In this document: in pieces, positions 10,300 through 21,560 of the stretch
How positions within the stretch are numbered: the stretch's first letter is position 1
How the letters are laid out: each line of letters begins with the position of its first letter
Assembly (NCBI GenBank): GCA_005406025.1
Contig: BGZK01000075.1
Location: 1-64,000 of the forward strand
DNA length: 64,000 bases
Reading direction: 5' to 3'
From: Eumeta japonica
Lineage: Eukaryota; Arthropoda; Insecta; Lepidoptera; Psychidae
Made by a program: the position numbers and the translations under genes
The notes under the pieces: model-generated
Told to the model about the DNA's origin: nothing
The model's database searches: none
What the model saw: only the letters and a program-made list of their open reading frames with translations

Positions 10300-12960
10300 A
10301 CTATCACACTAATTTCATTTAACGCGCGCGGCTTAGAAAATAACATAGCAGATTTAAGTTAGGTTACAAGAAACATTCCTTAAGCCAATTAGGACGAGAA
10401 CCTATAAACTAGCTAATTACATACAATTACGGAATGACAGACTGGGTGCTTCAAGAAGTGGTACTGCTGTTTACTACAAAAGGAAACTATACTGCTGTCC
10501 GATAAATATCCCAACACTAATAAATTTAGAAGCATCGGCGTGGAAATTGGCTATGACTGGGTACGGCACTTTGATCATAGCCTCAGTCTATATGCCGCCC
10601 AAAAAACGGTTGGTCATGAGCGACATAGAAACCCTGCTCGCACTAGGGGATGCCGTCATCCTCTTTGGCGACTTAAATAGCAAAAATACGGATTGGAGTA
10701 CCACGAATACCAGTAAACGAACGTTCCCTACCCTCGCCGAAGATCACGAGCTCGCTTCATATCTCAACACATCTCCCAACTAACGTACGTCACAGACCAG
10801 AAATACTCGATCTCACGGTATTAAAGGCCGTGGTACTAAATCTGAGCTGAATCGAGACAATTCACTGCCTCGGCTCAGAGCAACTACCCGTACTGCTCAA
10901 ATTGGGCACCGGTAAATAACAGCCTATCGAAATAAAAACTATCGTACATTGGAAGCAGGTGTCGACGGTTCTTGAGGAAGTCGACACCCCTAATCTCAAC
11001 GTTATTCCGGATGACATAGTATCCAACAACGACATAGACACAGCCATAGAAACTCTTACCAAACACATCAGATCAGTAATCAAGCGATGCCAAAGAAAGG
11101 TTCCTGCGAACTCAGATCGCCGGATCCTGCCCGCCGACGTTCGCAAATTGATAAGAGCTAAAAACGCAGCCCTCCGCCGTGCGAGCGCACACCCCACATT
11201 TGAGTATAGGTTTCGAGGGTGTGCCCTCCAACGTGAAGTGAAGGTCCGCGTAAGGGAGGTCAAAAACGATAACTGAAGCACCCTAATGGAAGAAATCACT
11301 CCCAACCACAAAGCGTTGTGGACAAAGCGCTCAAATCCGATGTGTGCATTGCCATGCCTGCCCTTGAAAAACCGGAGAACAATGTAGCGTTCAATGACTA
11401 AAAAAAAGCTAAGTGTATTGTTGACAGTATTGAACTCCAATGTTCAATAAATCTCGCCCCCACAACCCTGAACACGTAAACCGTGTCGAAAACGAAGTCC
11501 TTCGTAGGTCTTTGCTACCTCCCAAAGATGATCTTCCTTCGGTCTCAGCAGATGAGGTCCAAAACTCATCAAAAACCTAAAACCCAGGAAAGCACCGGAC
11601 TTAGATGGAGTAAACAATAAAGCAATTAAATACTTTTCCACGCCATTACTGGCGCTACTGGTCGCAATCTTTAATGCTTGCATTAAAAAGTGTTACTTTC
11701 TCGAGGCGTGGAAAGAAGCCATTATTATTAGTATTCCGAAATCAGGGAAACCTCGCGACCTCCACACTAGCAATAGGCCGATCAGCCTCCTGAGCGGTCT
11801 AGGAAAACTATTCGAGAAAGTTAATAAAATATGACTCAGTGATCACCTATTAGGAAAGGGCCTAATTATCAACGAACAGTTCGGATTCAGACCAAATCAC
11901 TTCTACACCTAACAAGCCCTTCGACTAGTCGAACGCATCTCGGAGGATTTCAAACGCAAACATAAAACCGTGGCGGTCTTTTTCGATGTCGCTAAGGCAT
12001 TCGATAAAGTATGGCACACAAACCTAATTTATAAACTCCACCAACTACAAGTCCCAGATTGTCTGGTCTTCATTATCCATCAATACCTAATGAACATACA
12101 CTTCTTCTTCCTGTATAAGAATAGCATATCTGCCAAAGGACTGAATAGAGGCACAGTTCCTCAAGGCTCCATACTCTCCCTGCTGCTATACTACGGGTAC
12201 ACAAACGACTTTTCACGTCCGCAAATAGGCGTCCAACTCGCGCTCTTCGCCGAAGTCACCGCCCAAAAATCAGCAGTCATCTTCTTCAATTATAGTAAAT
12301 TCAAAAACAAGGAAGTTGTGCCGTAACTTTTCGTCAATGTAATTCACTTACTCCGTGGCATCACAAATACAAATATATATTAATCACGCTCAACTAACAT
12401 CTACACTTCAAAGATCACATCAAGCGTGTCAGGAAAAATACTCAATTATATCTATTACACCTCGGCCGTATAATCGGTAAAAAGAGGAAAATGAGTCTTA
12501 GGAATAAATGCACACTTTACAAAGTATGCATACGGCCAGTGATGACGTACGTGGCGCCAGTCTTTGCCCACGCCGACTCAAACTCACTCTACTAACTCCA
12601 GATTCTGCAAAACAACTTCCGCAGAAGAGCCTCCAGTGCACCCTGGTACGTCCGGAATAACTTACTTCATAGGGATCTAGAACTCCCTATGCTCTCCAAA
12701 TAAATGCAAGATATGTCGAAAAACTTCTTCGATATAGCTGTAAATCACCCGAACCCATTATTACAGGCAGCCGTATCTTACGAGGCACCCCCACACACCA
12801 TTTCATCCGAAGGCTACGGAACGTTCTCTCAGACCCACCCGACGAGCTCACCGCTGAGGTCGAAAGGTCAATAGATATCAATAAAAATATGCCAGAGATC
12901 TAGGCGCAGACACCCCCATATTACGACCTTAAACGTTAACCCAACCGGTGCGCTCCCCGC
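10300..12960 (+). pseudogene. Jockey ORF2 (endonuclease-reverse transcriptase) remnant
   Basis: The endonuclease begins at TLISFNARGLENN (about 10307) and keeps ILFGDLNSKNTDWS (about 10660), the GD-N motif of APE-type nucleases that nick the target. RT follows: EQFGFRPNH, then AVFFDVAKAFDKVWHTN (motif A, 11970 on), then NRGTVPQGSILSLLLY (motif B). After LALF the sequence jumps straight to EVTAQKSAVIFF, so about 40 residues carrying the FADD catalytic box are deleted; the relative at 6385-6849 still has this part. The C-terminal tail (MTYVAPVFAHADS, PWYVRNNLLHRDLELPMLS) is typical of lepidopteran Jockey elements. Stops and shifts are frequent throughout. Confidence 0.85.
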
Positions 12961-13270
12961 GCTCCCGGCACCCCGCTAGGAGATTGAACCCGAGCGGAAT
13001 CCCCACGTGATTTCTTATGCTGGGATACCCACCTTGTAGCGCCATAGGGCAATTACGCCCCGACGGCATCCCATGCCCGTCGCCCGCGATAGACGAAGTC
13101 CTCAAAACCCCAATTTATTTTAGCTACGGAAAACAGCCATCCATTATGTTGCTTCGGGGGTTTTTTGAAAGTCGGATATACCCCATGTACGCGGGTGCGT
13201 GGCAGCTCATTAGGTTTTTTATCCCCCTCAACTCGTAAAGAGAAAACTAAAAAGAAAAAAATAAAAAATG

Positions 13271-13610
13271 TATTCAGCACCTTGAGTCACTCATCGTCCG
13301 AGTCACTCGTCGTCCGGCCTCAGCTCCGAACGGTCGCGCTGCAGCGCTCCGTAAGTGCAGTGTGTGTTCTAGTGATCTATATTCTCATCTGTGTGTGTTG
13401 TGTGTGCAGGTGTACGCCGAGCCACAACGAGTGCAGTGAAGTGTACAGAGCGATGAGTCTGTATCATCTTTTTAACCGGGGCAACCTAACGGTGTCAACA
13501 ACCGGCTCATGTTCGTTCATTTGCCAACTTACGCGGCGCCGCGATCCTCCACCAGCGGGGTCGCCTCGAACGTTGTGAACGCGTTGTGTCGTGTTGACAC
13601 TATGTCGAAT
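13271..13610 (+). mobile_element. Jockey-type 5' UTR fragment
   Basis: Follows directly on the A-rich tail of the preceding element. It matches the 5' UTR of the gag-only element at 17904: shared blocks include AGGTGTACGCCGA, AACCTAACG-TGTCAACAACC and TCGTTCATTTG. It stops before any ORF1. A possible short intron (GTAAGT at 13351 to CAG at 13409) is present in both copies. Confidence 0.7.
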
Positions 13611-14424
13611 TAATAGTGCAGAATGCTCGTTTCGCGAAAACTTCAATTTACAAAATCATTACAGTGGTAATGATGTGATTATAATAGTAGAATAATAATC
13701 TATTAAATGTAATAGATTCTGATACTAACGATTATTGCACATATAATTATTCAACAATGTATTCATACATGTGAATCGAATCGTCTTGCATTAATGTCAA
13801 TAGCATTACATACTTTTTTAACTTTTGTATCTATGATTTTATATATCTAGTATGATAATAAAATAATTTTCTTAAGGTGATATTGAATATAATAGTTTTA
13901 TGTAGATAATTAGTAGCCGGACACAGAAGTATTATAAGAAATGCGTAACACAGTTACTTTTAAAATATTGTAATTTTAAGGAATACCAAAAATAATGCAG
14001 AAAATACAATTGGTAATTTACTTGCTTTTCTGAAGTTTTAATAATTACCTATTATAACATAGAATTCTATCAAGTACTTATCGGTTTTCCTTTAAAGTTA
14101 AGAATTATAAACGATTCCTAATTTTAAAGAAAAAACGAAAAGAAATTTTATGACCAACACACCATAACATCTTTAATATTATTGATGTCGAAAATACTAT
14201 AAATAAATAAATCAATAAATAGTAAATATTTATTTAAATACATCCCTTAAAACAAGGCAAAAAAATGAATGTATCGAATTATAAAAGAAAAAAAATATAT
14301 ATAATTAAATATCAAATATTGAAAATTAAACGTACGAAAAAAAAGTACTTAATTAATAGAGTTTACTACAATAACCCTTTTCTGTAGATTCTTTCTAAAC
14401 TCTATATTTGTTATGCCAAGAGGA
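13611..14424. other. AT-rich intergenic DNA (3' flank of the Ly6-like gene)
   Basis: Strongly AT-rich, no gene. The stretch just below 14425 would hold the 3' UTR of the minus-strand Ly6-like gene; AATAAA-type signals on that strand are too frequent in this base composition to choose one. Confidence 0.5.
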
Positions 14425-14651
14425 TTATTGTCTGTAACTGAAATACGCCAGTACGGCGGCGGCGAGTGCGAGCGATAGAGATGCAATAGGCGCATCCGCG
14501 CCGTTGCAGTTATCTGTGTCGCACACGCTGCAATGCTTCAATTGCCTATTGGGGTCGGAAGACTCACGGCCTCTTCTATCGAGAAGTGCGCAGGTGGCGT
14601 TCTTGTCGACAGCATTGCCGTCGAAGCAAGAACGGATCACTATGCCGCTCT
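14425..14651 (-). CDS. Ly6/three-finger GPI-anchored protein, terminal exon
   Basis: The exon follows TTTTCAG on the minus strand and reads SGIVIRSCFDGNAVDKNATC, then about 20 residues, then CSVCDTDNCNGADAPIASLS and a hydrophobic tail LALAAAVLAYFSYRQ before the stop. The spacing C-C-C-x2-C-x3-DNCN is the C-terminal signature of Ly6/uPAR (three-finger) proteins, and the short hydrophobic end after NCNGA is a GPI-anchor signal, which places the product on the outer cell surface. Insect relatives (quiver/sleepless, boudin, crimpled families) act on channels, septate junctions or receptors; which of these this is cannot be told. The exon starts with two bases of a split codon, matching the one base left by the exon at 15464-15572 and giving CHKII-TQSGIVIRSC. 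No stop or shift, and the codon use looks coding. Confidence 0.8.
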
Positions 14652-15463
14652 CTGAAAATTTTAGAAATAGTTATCACTTTTCAAATGATTATTTGTGAGA
14701 GCGAGAGCAAAGTTGTAGGTTTACTTTTGACCGCCGCACGCGCATGCATTACTTCAACATTATACCACGGAAAAAATAATTTCAACATTTTATCATCTTG
14801 ACATAAAAAATGTTGATTTGAATACGCGAAAGAAGATATTTTATGACCAAGAGAACAAAATCTTTTTGGAAATGCATTTTTCGTCAAGTGTTTTTATCAT
14901 TTTTTTAGAATAAATAGATCTTTTTGTGATTAAATAAACCTTTACATGTATAAAAGAATAAAAATATAGACCCAATGAAATACTCATTTTAACGATTTTT
15001 TTTGCAATATATTGTTTTATAACTATATTAATAACAAATGTTTGAGACCAGTTCGGTACAGTATAATACACTGACTGATGTTAATAATTGGCTGGTCAAG
15101 TTTAAATTTCAATTTTTTTCTTTAATACAAAACATTTCTTAGTTTTGTTTAAACGCCATGTTAATTTTTAACAGTGTCTCGTGAAATCGGATCTTACATA
15201 AATATTCGAATCGAGATGTGTCAATGCATCGCCCGTCGATATCACGACATGGACTTCATAAAATTGCTGGATCGGTTCGTGAACAGTAGCGAGTTCAGCT
15301 GCGAAACTGTCTCGGTCGCTAGTCTCGGCTTTTACAGCTGCAACCGCCTAATATGCTATATGCTCTGCTCGTTTCTTCGTTTACAAGTATTGCATTGATT
15401 CTCCTTTTACCAAAACTAAAGTGATTTCTGATAACACAATGAAATAGTAAAGGTGATACCAAC
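14652..15463. other. Intron between the two Ly6-like exons, with an exon-like block
   Basis: AT-rich except for about 15180-15400. On the minus strand that block has GGTTGCAG, an open frame VKAETSDRDSFAAELATVHE and onward, and a consensus donor TATGTAAGA near 15195. On the plus strand it is open as well, with TTTTTAACAG before it. It has no Ly6-type cysteines on the minus strand and its end phase does not fit the next exon, so I leave it out of the gene. Confidence 0.4.
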
Positions 15464-15572
15464 GTGTGATTATCTTGTGGCAATAGCGCGGCCTATCGGT
15501 CACGGGCTGCGTCATCTCGTTGTACAAGTTCATCGTGTGGAAGTTATTAAACTCGGCTATTTTCGAGCATTC
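15464..15572 (-). CDS. Ly6/three-finger protein, penultimate exon
   Basis: The minus strand shows acceptor AATGTTGCAG, then ECSKIAEFNNFHTMNLYNEM, TQPVTDRPRYCHKIIT, and a weak donor CACGTTGGT. At 109 nt it starts on a codon boundary and leaves one base, which fits the two-base start of the terminal exon 0.8 kb downstream. In Ly6 proteins a C-x-K-I/V segment comes before the V-R-C strand, and that is the order here. The exon or exons carrying the first C-Y-x-C strand and the signal peptide lie farther upstream; a candidate first exon is at 34206-34281. The long LINE just upstream (15720-21560) would sit in an intron. Confidence 0.7.
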
Positions 15573-15719
15573 CTGCAACATTACGAGATAAGCGCGATTA
15601 AAATATTAAATTCGTCGAATTTTAAAATGTAACAAATTTGCCACATACAAAAAATGCGCAAATTAGAATCAAATTAAAAATATCTTTGTTTCGTAGGTAT
15701 TAAAACTTATTACACTTGA

Positions 15720-17903
15720 AATGCGTCATAAACAATTGTTTTCGGCATGAACATTACCATCCATTCCAAATGCTGATTCACCATGAGAAGAATGGGCAAA
15801 AAAACTCAAGGTTTGCTCTTTTTTACTTATCGATACATAATATTGAATATTTAATAATTTACTACAACACTTAGAAATAACATGAAGCAACCTGATAGCT
15901 GAGCAGTTCAATATCATGGGTTTTTTTTCATTAAGATATTCAGACACGATATACATAGCCCTTGCCATATAACTTTTTTTTAACGAAACGTTTAAATTCA
16001 TAAAATGGCAAATTATTAATTTCAGCTGGGATCTTATTATAAAAGCTCACCCCTTAAATGATTTATTAACTTTGCTTAGATGGGTTTTATGAGCAGCTTC
16101 TTATGTGTAGCGTTAATGTTATGGATATCGCTCCTTTTTTGGAACGATTCTATATATCTCTTGACATATACCATTTATAAAGTTGAAACATAAAGTTAAA
16201 ATATTAATTTCCTTAATTTCATAAACAGCACGAATAGCTCGGTTCTGCAACACAAAAATTGTGTTGATATCGGCTTGCTGACCCCCATAGCAAAACTCCA
16301 TGGGTCATGAAATTATGAAACAAAATTGTTTTCGCTTATAATTTCTTTACAAACAGTCGGTTTATGGACGATAATTTTACGTAATAACGTCATAAGAAAA
16401 TATTGATGAAAAATTCCATAATTTTTGAATTGAATTGATTTATTATCACTGATTTATCATTATTTTGTATAATACAAAGGAGTTAATCAAAAATTATAAT
16501 TTTTTCGATAAATTAACATTTATTTGCACTCGTTAATTTAAATATTTTTTTACTTAAATTTTGTTCTTTTGCTGTCTCTCTTCTACTCGGACGCAACGGC
16601 CGATGGAGTGGAAGAGAAATGCGTCACAAGCCGAACACTTAGGCTGATCGTGCCTCTCTATCACTTGTTCCGCGCTCTTGTTTGCAGGTTCGGCTCAGGC
16701 GGAACATGACAATGAGTCATGCTTTTTCGTGCGTGCAGCCGACGTTCATCGATTTATAAGACGTTATCACGTCAAAAAAGAGATGAATATTTACATACGA
16801 ATTTACCCAATGAATTAAAATTCGCCCCAAAGGATTGGCACAATTATTTACGTATGAACTAAGAAATGTATCTGGAGCTGTTGTCATTAGTTATGTCGTT
16901 GATTAAAAATAATGATACAATCATGTGACAAGCTATATCAAAACTGAAATAATCTAGTCTAGCTGTGCTTTCATCTGCAAGTCGCCGAATTCTTTTCACT
17001 GCATATGCTGCAAAGCTAAGCCTTTTCGCCAATCTAGTAATATGAGAATTCCAACGCAATATAGTAACTAAAGTAAGACCAAAGAATAAGGTCGTGTCAA
17101 CAATATCCAGTATCTCGTACTTGACTATTACGTTTGCGTCGACCATTTTAGAACTAATTAAGGAAAATTGAAAAAGTTTTGTTTTCCTGTCATGGAGAAG
17201 AAGATTATTAATATTAAACCACTCGGCTATTTCAGAGATGATACTGTTTACTTCGTGAAAAGCTGGATGTTGCCTATGAATATTAAAAAAATAAAGAAGT
17301 ATCATCAGCAAACAGTACAATCATACGCCGTCTTTAACAGTGGTAGATTATTAATGTAAACTAGGTGTGGTAGATTATTAATGTAATCTGGGAATAGATA
17401 TGGTCTAAGAACTGAACGTTGTGGCACATTCATATTGACTGTAAATCCTGACGACCTCTCACCTTTAACATCAACTCTTTGAATTCTGTCTCTTAAATAG
17501 GACGCTAAAAGTGTAAGTGGTCGACCCATGACACCATAATGATGTAGTTTCCTGATTAATGAGTCATGATAAACGCAATTAAAAGGCTTGGATCAATCAC
17601 AAAAGACACAGATTGCTTCCATTAAATCCGCCTAGGCAAAAATCCATTGAATAAGCTCAAGACGGACTTCAATTGTAGAGCGACCCTTTGTGAATCCGTA
17701 TTGTTTAACGTTCATCAAATTATTATTGTTATAAAAATACCGCAATAATTAATATAAAATAATCTTTTCAAAAATTTCACTGAGCGTCGAAGTATTCATA
17801 TCGGTTTAAATTTAGAAGGGTCAGATATCCTACCGGATTTAAATAATGGAATAACTTTACTTTGCTTCATTGAATCAGGAAACACACCACGATCAACGCA
17901 TCA
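15720..17903 (-). mobile_element. CR1/Jockey-superfamily LINE, 3' part (RT and C-terminus)
   Basis: The minus strand continues the reading interrupted at 17904. In order: RGVFPDSMKQSKVIPLFKSG (RT fingers), QYGFTKGRSTIEVRLELIQW, a decayed motif A CDSKPFNCVYHDSLIRKLHH, LLASYLRDRIQRVDVKGERS, NVPQRSVLRPYLF (motif B, with PQRS for PQGS), thumb AEWFNINNLLLHDRKTKL, RLAKRLSFAAYAVKRIRRLA, IFVLQNRAIRAVYEI, and FYNKIPAEINNLP near 16030. The catalytic FADD box is unreadable. Stops and shifts are common. The clade is not certain. A GC-richer block at about 16570-16760 interrupts the C-terminal region and may be a separate insertion. Confidence 0.8.
16859..17529 (-). pseudogene. LINE RT palm/thumb remnant
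   Basis: Two overlapping open stretches in different frames give the best preserved part of the host LINE. The first, upstream on the minus strand, runs GRPLTLLASYLRDRIQ to INNLPLLKTAYDCTVC. The second runs from HPAFHEVNSIISEIAEWFNI to LDYFSFDIACHMIVSLFL. They correspond to motif B, the region around the active-site loop and the thumb. The residues expected to form the FADD motif fall at the frameshift between them and cannot be read, so activity is excluded. Confidence 0.8.
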
Positions 17904-18377
17904 TGGTGAGGTCACTCTTAGTCCGGTCTCCGCTTCGAACGATCACGCTACAGCGTTCCGTAAGTGCATTGTGTGTCCCAGTTATTCTTGTGCTCATTTG
18001 TGTGTTGTGTTTGCAGGTGTACGCCGACTCATAGCGAGTAAAGTGAAGTGTGCAGCGATGAGCCTGCATCATCATTTCTAACCGGGGTAACCTAACGATG
18101 TCAACAACCGGCTCGTGTTCGTTCATTTGATAACTCTCGCGGTGCCGCGATCCCTTCTTGGTTGGGTTGCGCCGATTGTTCCGAGCGCGTTTGCGCTCAA
18201 CGTTCTCGTTGCGGCTCTGCCGCGTTACGATCGGGAACACCACGGTCCTCCTCATTTAGATTTTCCTCGTTTACTACACGACTCGGTCCTTGTGCCTTAC
18301 GATCGTTGCGTCACGGCGTTCTACACAGTACGCTACGAAGCGTCTAGGCGCGGCCGGGCACTCTCGAGGCAGATACA

Positions 18378-19939
18378 ATGGACAGCAAACGACTGAAGGC
18401 CTTCCTCACGGAGCGCAGACACCTTAATCTTCTTCGCAATTTTAAGGTGTATTACTCATTTTCGGCCTCCCCTGACCTACTAGACCCTGCTTCCGACCCT
18501 GATATTGAGGTCGAATCTAATCCATTTAAGGAGCCCACTAAACGGCCAATTGCCATTTGCTCGTAGGATTCCGATTCCAATCCTGGGTGAAGTGACGATT
18601 CCAACGATTACTCGGACTTCACTTCAGTCCAGCGTCTGAAAACTTCCCGCGTCAAACCTGAAGTTGCTCTATTTCTCGCTCAGGAGACCGATGGATCCAG
18701 CTACTTCCGGGTATTTTCCCAAAAGGCACCCGAAACTACCAAAGCCATACCCGTTAAATCGACCAAGTCATTCTATGACGTTCCAGCGAGCTGGCGGAAG
18801 CTATCGGAGCGTTCCGTAGTCTCCCAAGGGGCGGTAGTTGAGAATCCCGATAAAGCGGCAGCACTTGTGGCCGCGAAAAATACTAATAAAAAGAAAAGTG
18901 ACTAGGCTGACGTTACTACTTCCCCCACCTCCTCTGCACCGTGTGGCCCGAAGCAACCATCTGTGTTCGTACATAACAATGATCGGTGGACCGAGCTACG
19001 AAAAAATTGCGCAGAAAAAACATACATTTCTCGCAAACACGCAATTCCTTAAAGGGATTAAAGTTGCAAGCGAAAACCGTTGTAGATTTCAGGAATCTGT
19101 AAAATCCACCCGTAACTCAAGGTTATGCTTTTCACTCTGATTTCACGGTCCTCCTTAAAGGACTTACTTCCGTGAAATCAGAGTCGTCCTTAGGGCAGTA
19201 TCTAAGGAAATACTCGTCGAGGAGGTCAAGGAGGACCTCCGATCTCAAAACCTCCCAGTACAATCAGTCCGACGCATACTGAACCTTTACCGCGACCCCT
19301 TCGACCTAGTCTTGGTCTCCGGCATAGCCGAGGCCAACGATAAGGCAATAAAGGCGCATTTTATAAAATCCAAAGCGTATGTTCCCTTTCTGGGATGAGA
19401 GTGGAGCAGCGTCCCGCAAATGCGTAAATGCGCTTTATCCGGACAGTGTCATAACTGTCAATCATACCGACGTTGCACTGTTTCAATCCCACACGATGCG
19501 TTAAAAACGTGAGAAACCATGGCACAGCGCAATACACGCATAACAAGGATACAGATGTTCCCCCCGCTTGCGTCCTATATAAGCAAAAGGCCACACGGCC
19601 AACTACTTAGGATGCTCGCGTGCTCCAAAAGAGCCTCTCCCGCCCCCGCCCCAGAAGGTCGTGCCGAGCCGAGCGTCCGCGCGCGCAGTCTCAGCCACAT
19701 TAAGCTACGCCCGGGCAGCGGTGGGATCGCGCAGCATCCCGCCCGCAGTAAAACAAAATCAGTCGTCCACCGTGGACGACTTGAAACAATTAATGTCAAT
19801 AATATTCATTACTGACACTACTAATGAGCTCGCGACTCTCGCAAAAAAATTCCGCGCTGCCGCAAATTCGACGGAAAAACTAATTTCACTTATCGTAAAC
19901 GCCTCATTCGTAGAGACGATCAAAAATATAAAATATTAA
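18378..19939 (+). pseudogene. Jockey ORF1 (gag-like) remnant of the gag-only element
   Basis: Starts at ATG with MDSKRLKAFLTERRHLNLLR and runs to PIAICS before the first stop. Later frames give LKTLPVQSVRRILNLYRDPF-like PRE_C2HC sequence (about 19240-19340), a basic Cys-rich stretch near 19430-19600 where CCHC zinc knuckles lie (GQCHNCQSYRR, then KGHTANYLG), a Pro/Arg-rich linker (19630-19720), and a C-terminal helix block LATLAKKFRAAANSTEKLIS ending KNIKY and a stop. This is the full domain order of a lepidopteran Jockey gag. The protein binds element RNA. It is broken by several stops and shifts and by a 15-bp inverted repeat at 19134-19184. Confidence 0.8.
19134..19184. repeat. Perfect 15-bp inverted repeat
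   Basis: Arms 19134-19148 and 19170-19184 are exact reverse complements around a 21-base loop, inside the gag remnant. Confidence 0.85.
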
Positions 19940-20235
19940 CTCGATTAAAACTTATCTCCCTTTACATTCCATACTACGCCGCTAAGTCTAGTTAATAATT
20001 AGTTATTATTTTCCCACACGACGCAAAGTCTCCAAACCTTCTTTGTTGTTCGCTTCGCCCGCCCTTCTAAGCGTATTATCTCTGCGCCGGACACATAAGC
20101 CTTACATTAGAGTCACCCCAAGGGAGTGGTTTTAGTGGGTAAAACTCCCACATAACCCGGTCTCGTGGATGGGTATTTTTCGTCCGAGAAGATTTGCACT
20201 TCTTATGCAAAGAAAAAGAAGATCAATGCAATCAT

Positions 20236-21560
20236 TAAGAATCACTACTAAACATGCAGCAATGCAGTTTATTATTAAACCCATTTTTTTATAGAAAACC
20301 AATCAAGACCAGCAATTTTTTATATATTTAAATAGGTTTGTATGTTTTAATAACGCCATAGTAGTTGACATTAGTAAATTCAAACGTTTCACATCAACGT
20401 TTCACTTCAACAAAGATTCAGCGAGAGTCGGCGATGAATTTAGAGATTGTGTAGTTCAAACTGGTATGCTAGCAAAAATTTTTGAAACGCAATTTCTGTG
20501 TCTTTGTTTAAACTTTTATCACCATTTTTTTATTGAAATTCTCTATAACGGTATGCATGTTTTCCTGTTATAGTATTGATTATATTGCAAGTAGTTTTTA
20601 TCATATGTGTTGTACGACTTTTCCTCATAAAGTGCATATAATCTACGTCTGTTATGAATGCCCATGTTGCTCAATCACTAAATGATAAAGTATAATTAAC
20701 ATTAATATTTTTTGATTTAAAAACATTGCTGCATTCAGACCTGGATATAGTCAACAGTGAACTATAAAATTTATTAGGGTTCTTGCAATATGACAAGTTA
20801 GACAATTTTTTTAGTACGTTATTTCTAAACTGCTTAAGAGGATCAGTGTTCACGGGCATAATTTTGATCTTACATTTTATATATTTTTTTTGAATTAATT
20901 TCAAACGTAACCAGCCGTCCACAATGGTCAGATGATAGATTATTTATAACCGATCAAAATTCTGGTTTAATATTCGTGAATATATTATCGAGACAGGATG
21001 GTCGATAACTAACAGCTAACTAGCTGTGAAGCTGTTCGATTTCAAATATAAATTCACTAAATGATAACATTGGAGTAGGGATTTAATTGTAGTGCGTAGA
21101 CAAGAATTTTCCAATAAATTTGTATTAAAATCTCTGCAAATAGGAATAAATTTATTATTATCACTTATTTTGTATAAAATATCATCCATTACTTTTTTGA
21201 AGAGATCATACGATGAGTTTGGGGGTCTGTATACGCTTAATTCAACAAGCCGCTCTAGTTCTATGCAGGCCACTTCAATAGTTCGCTCAACAGACAGGCT
21301 CACAAGATCTGAAAGTTCTTTGTATTTTATATTGTTTTCAACTATTGTTATAGAGCCGCCATATACATATTTATATATATATTTTATTTTTTTTCTGCCG
21401 AACGAACTTTTCTACCTGTTGCATACTGAAGTTAAACATGAACTGGTGAGCTTTAAGCCAGTGTTCTGTTATACGTAATATTTCAATATCATTATAATTT
21501 ATGAATAATTCTATTTCCAATTCCTTACTTGACATTCCCTATACAGTTACATGCACTAGA
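20236..21560 (-). mobile_element. CR1/Jockey-superfamily LINE, 5' part (endonuclease and linker)
   Basis: The minus strand carries the C-terminal half of an APE-type endonuclease: SVYRPPNSSYDLFKKVMDDI, then ICRDFNTNLLENS (21016-21303), where G-DFN is expected and C-RDFN is found. Next come the linker LKQFRNNVLKKLSNLSYCKN (20671-20922) and TCNIINTITGKHA near 20570, typical of the region before RT. It then reads into the insertion site of the gag-only element and resumes at 17903. The endonuclease N-terminus is not recognisable. Confidence 0.75.

Larger units (their letters stand above)
7701..13270 (+). mobile_element. Jockey-like LINE, nearly full length, inactive
   Basis: In order: a GC-rich 5' UTR (to about 8560), ORF1 remnant, ORF2 remnant (endonuclease, RT, C-terminal tail), a 3' UTR with the same conserved blocks as the copy at 5583-7399 (GACGAAGTCCTCAAAACCCC; ATTAGGTTTTTTATCCCCC), and an A-rich tail. 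The size, about 5.6 kb, fits the clade. Both ORFs are riddled with stops and frameshifts, and the RT has lost its catalytic box. It lies head to tail between other Jockey fragments. Confidence 0.8.
17904..20220 (+). mobile_element. Gag-only Jockey-type LINE with target-site duplication
   Basis: A complete-looking unit of about 2.3 kb: GC-rich 5' UTR, ORF1, a short 3' UTR with GGTCTCGTGGATGGG, and an A-rich tail AAAGAAAAAGAA. There is essentially no ORF2. It is flanked by GATCAACGCATCAT on the left (17890-17903) and GATCAATGCAATCAT on the right (20221-20235), a near-identical target-site duplication. Removing it restores a continuous reading of the older LINE across the join (NDCID on one side, RGVFPDSMK on the other). 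It must have moved with an RT supplied in trans, or lost ORF2 before insertion. Confidence 0.85.

Noticed and set aside
10862..11440. 192-codon frame on the minus strand
   Set aside because: It is the reverse of the Jockey ORF2 linker region; the plus strand carries the real (decayed) coding sequence.
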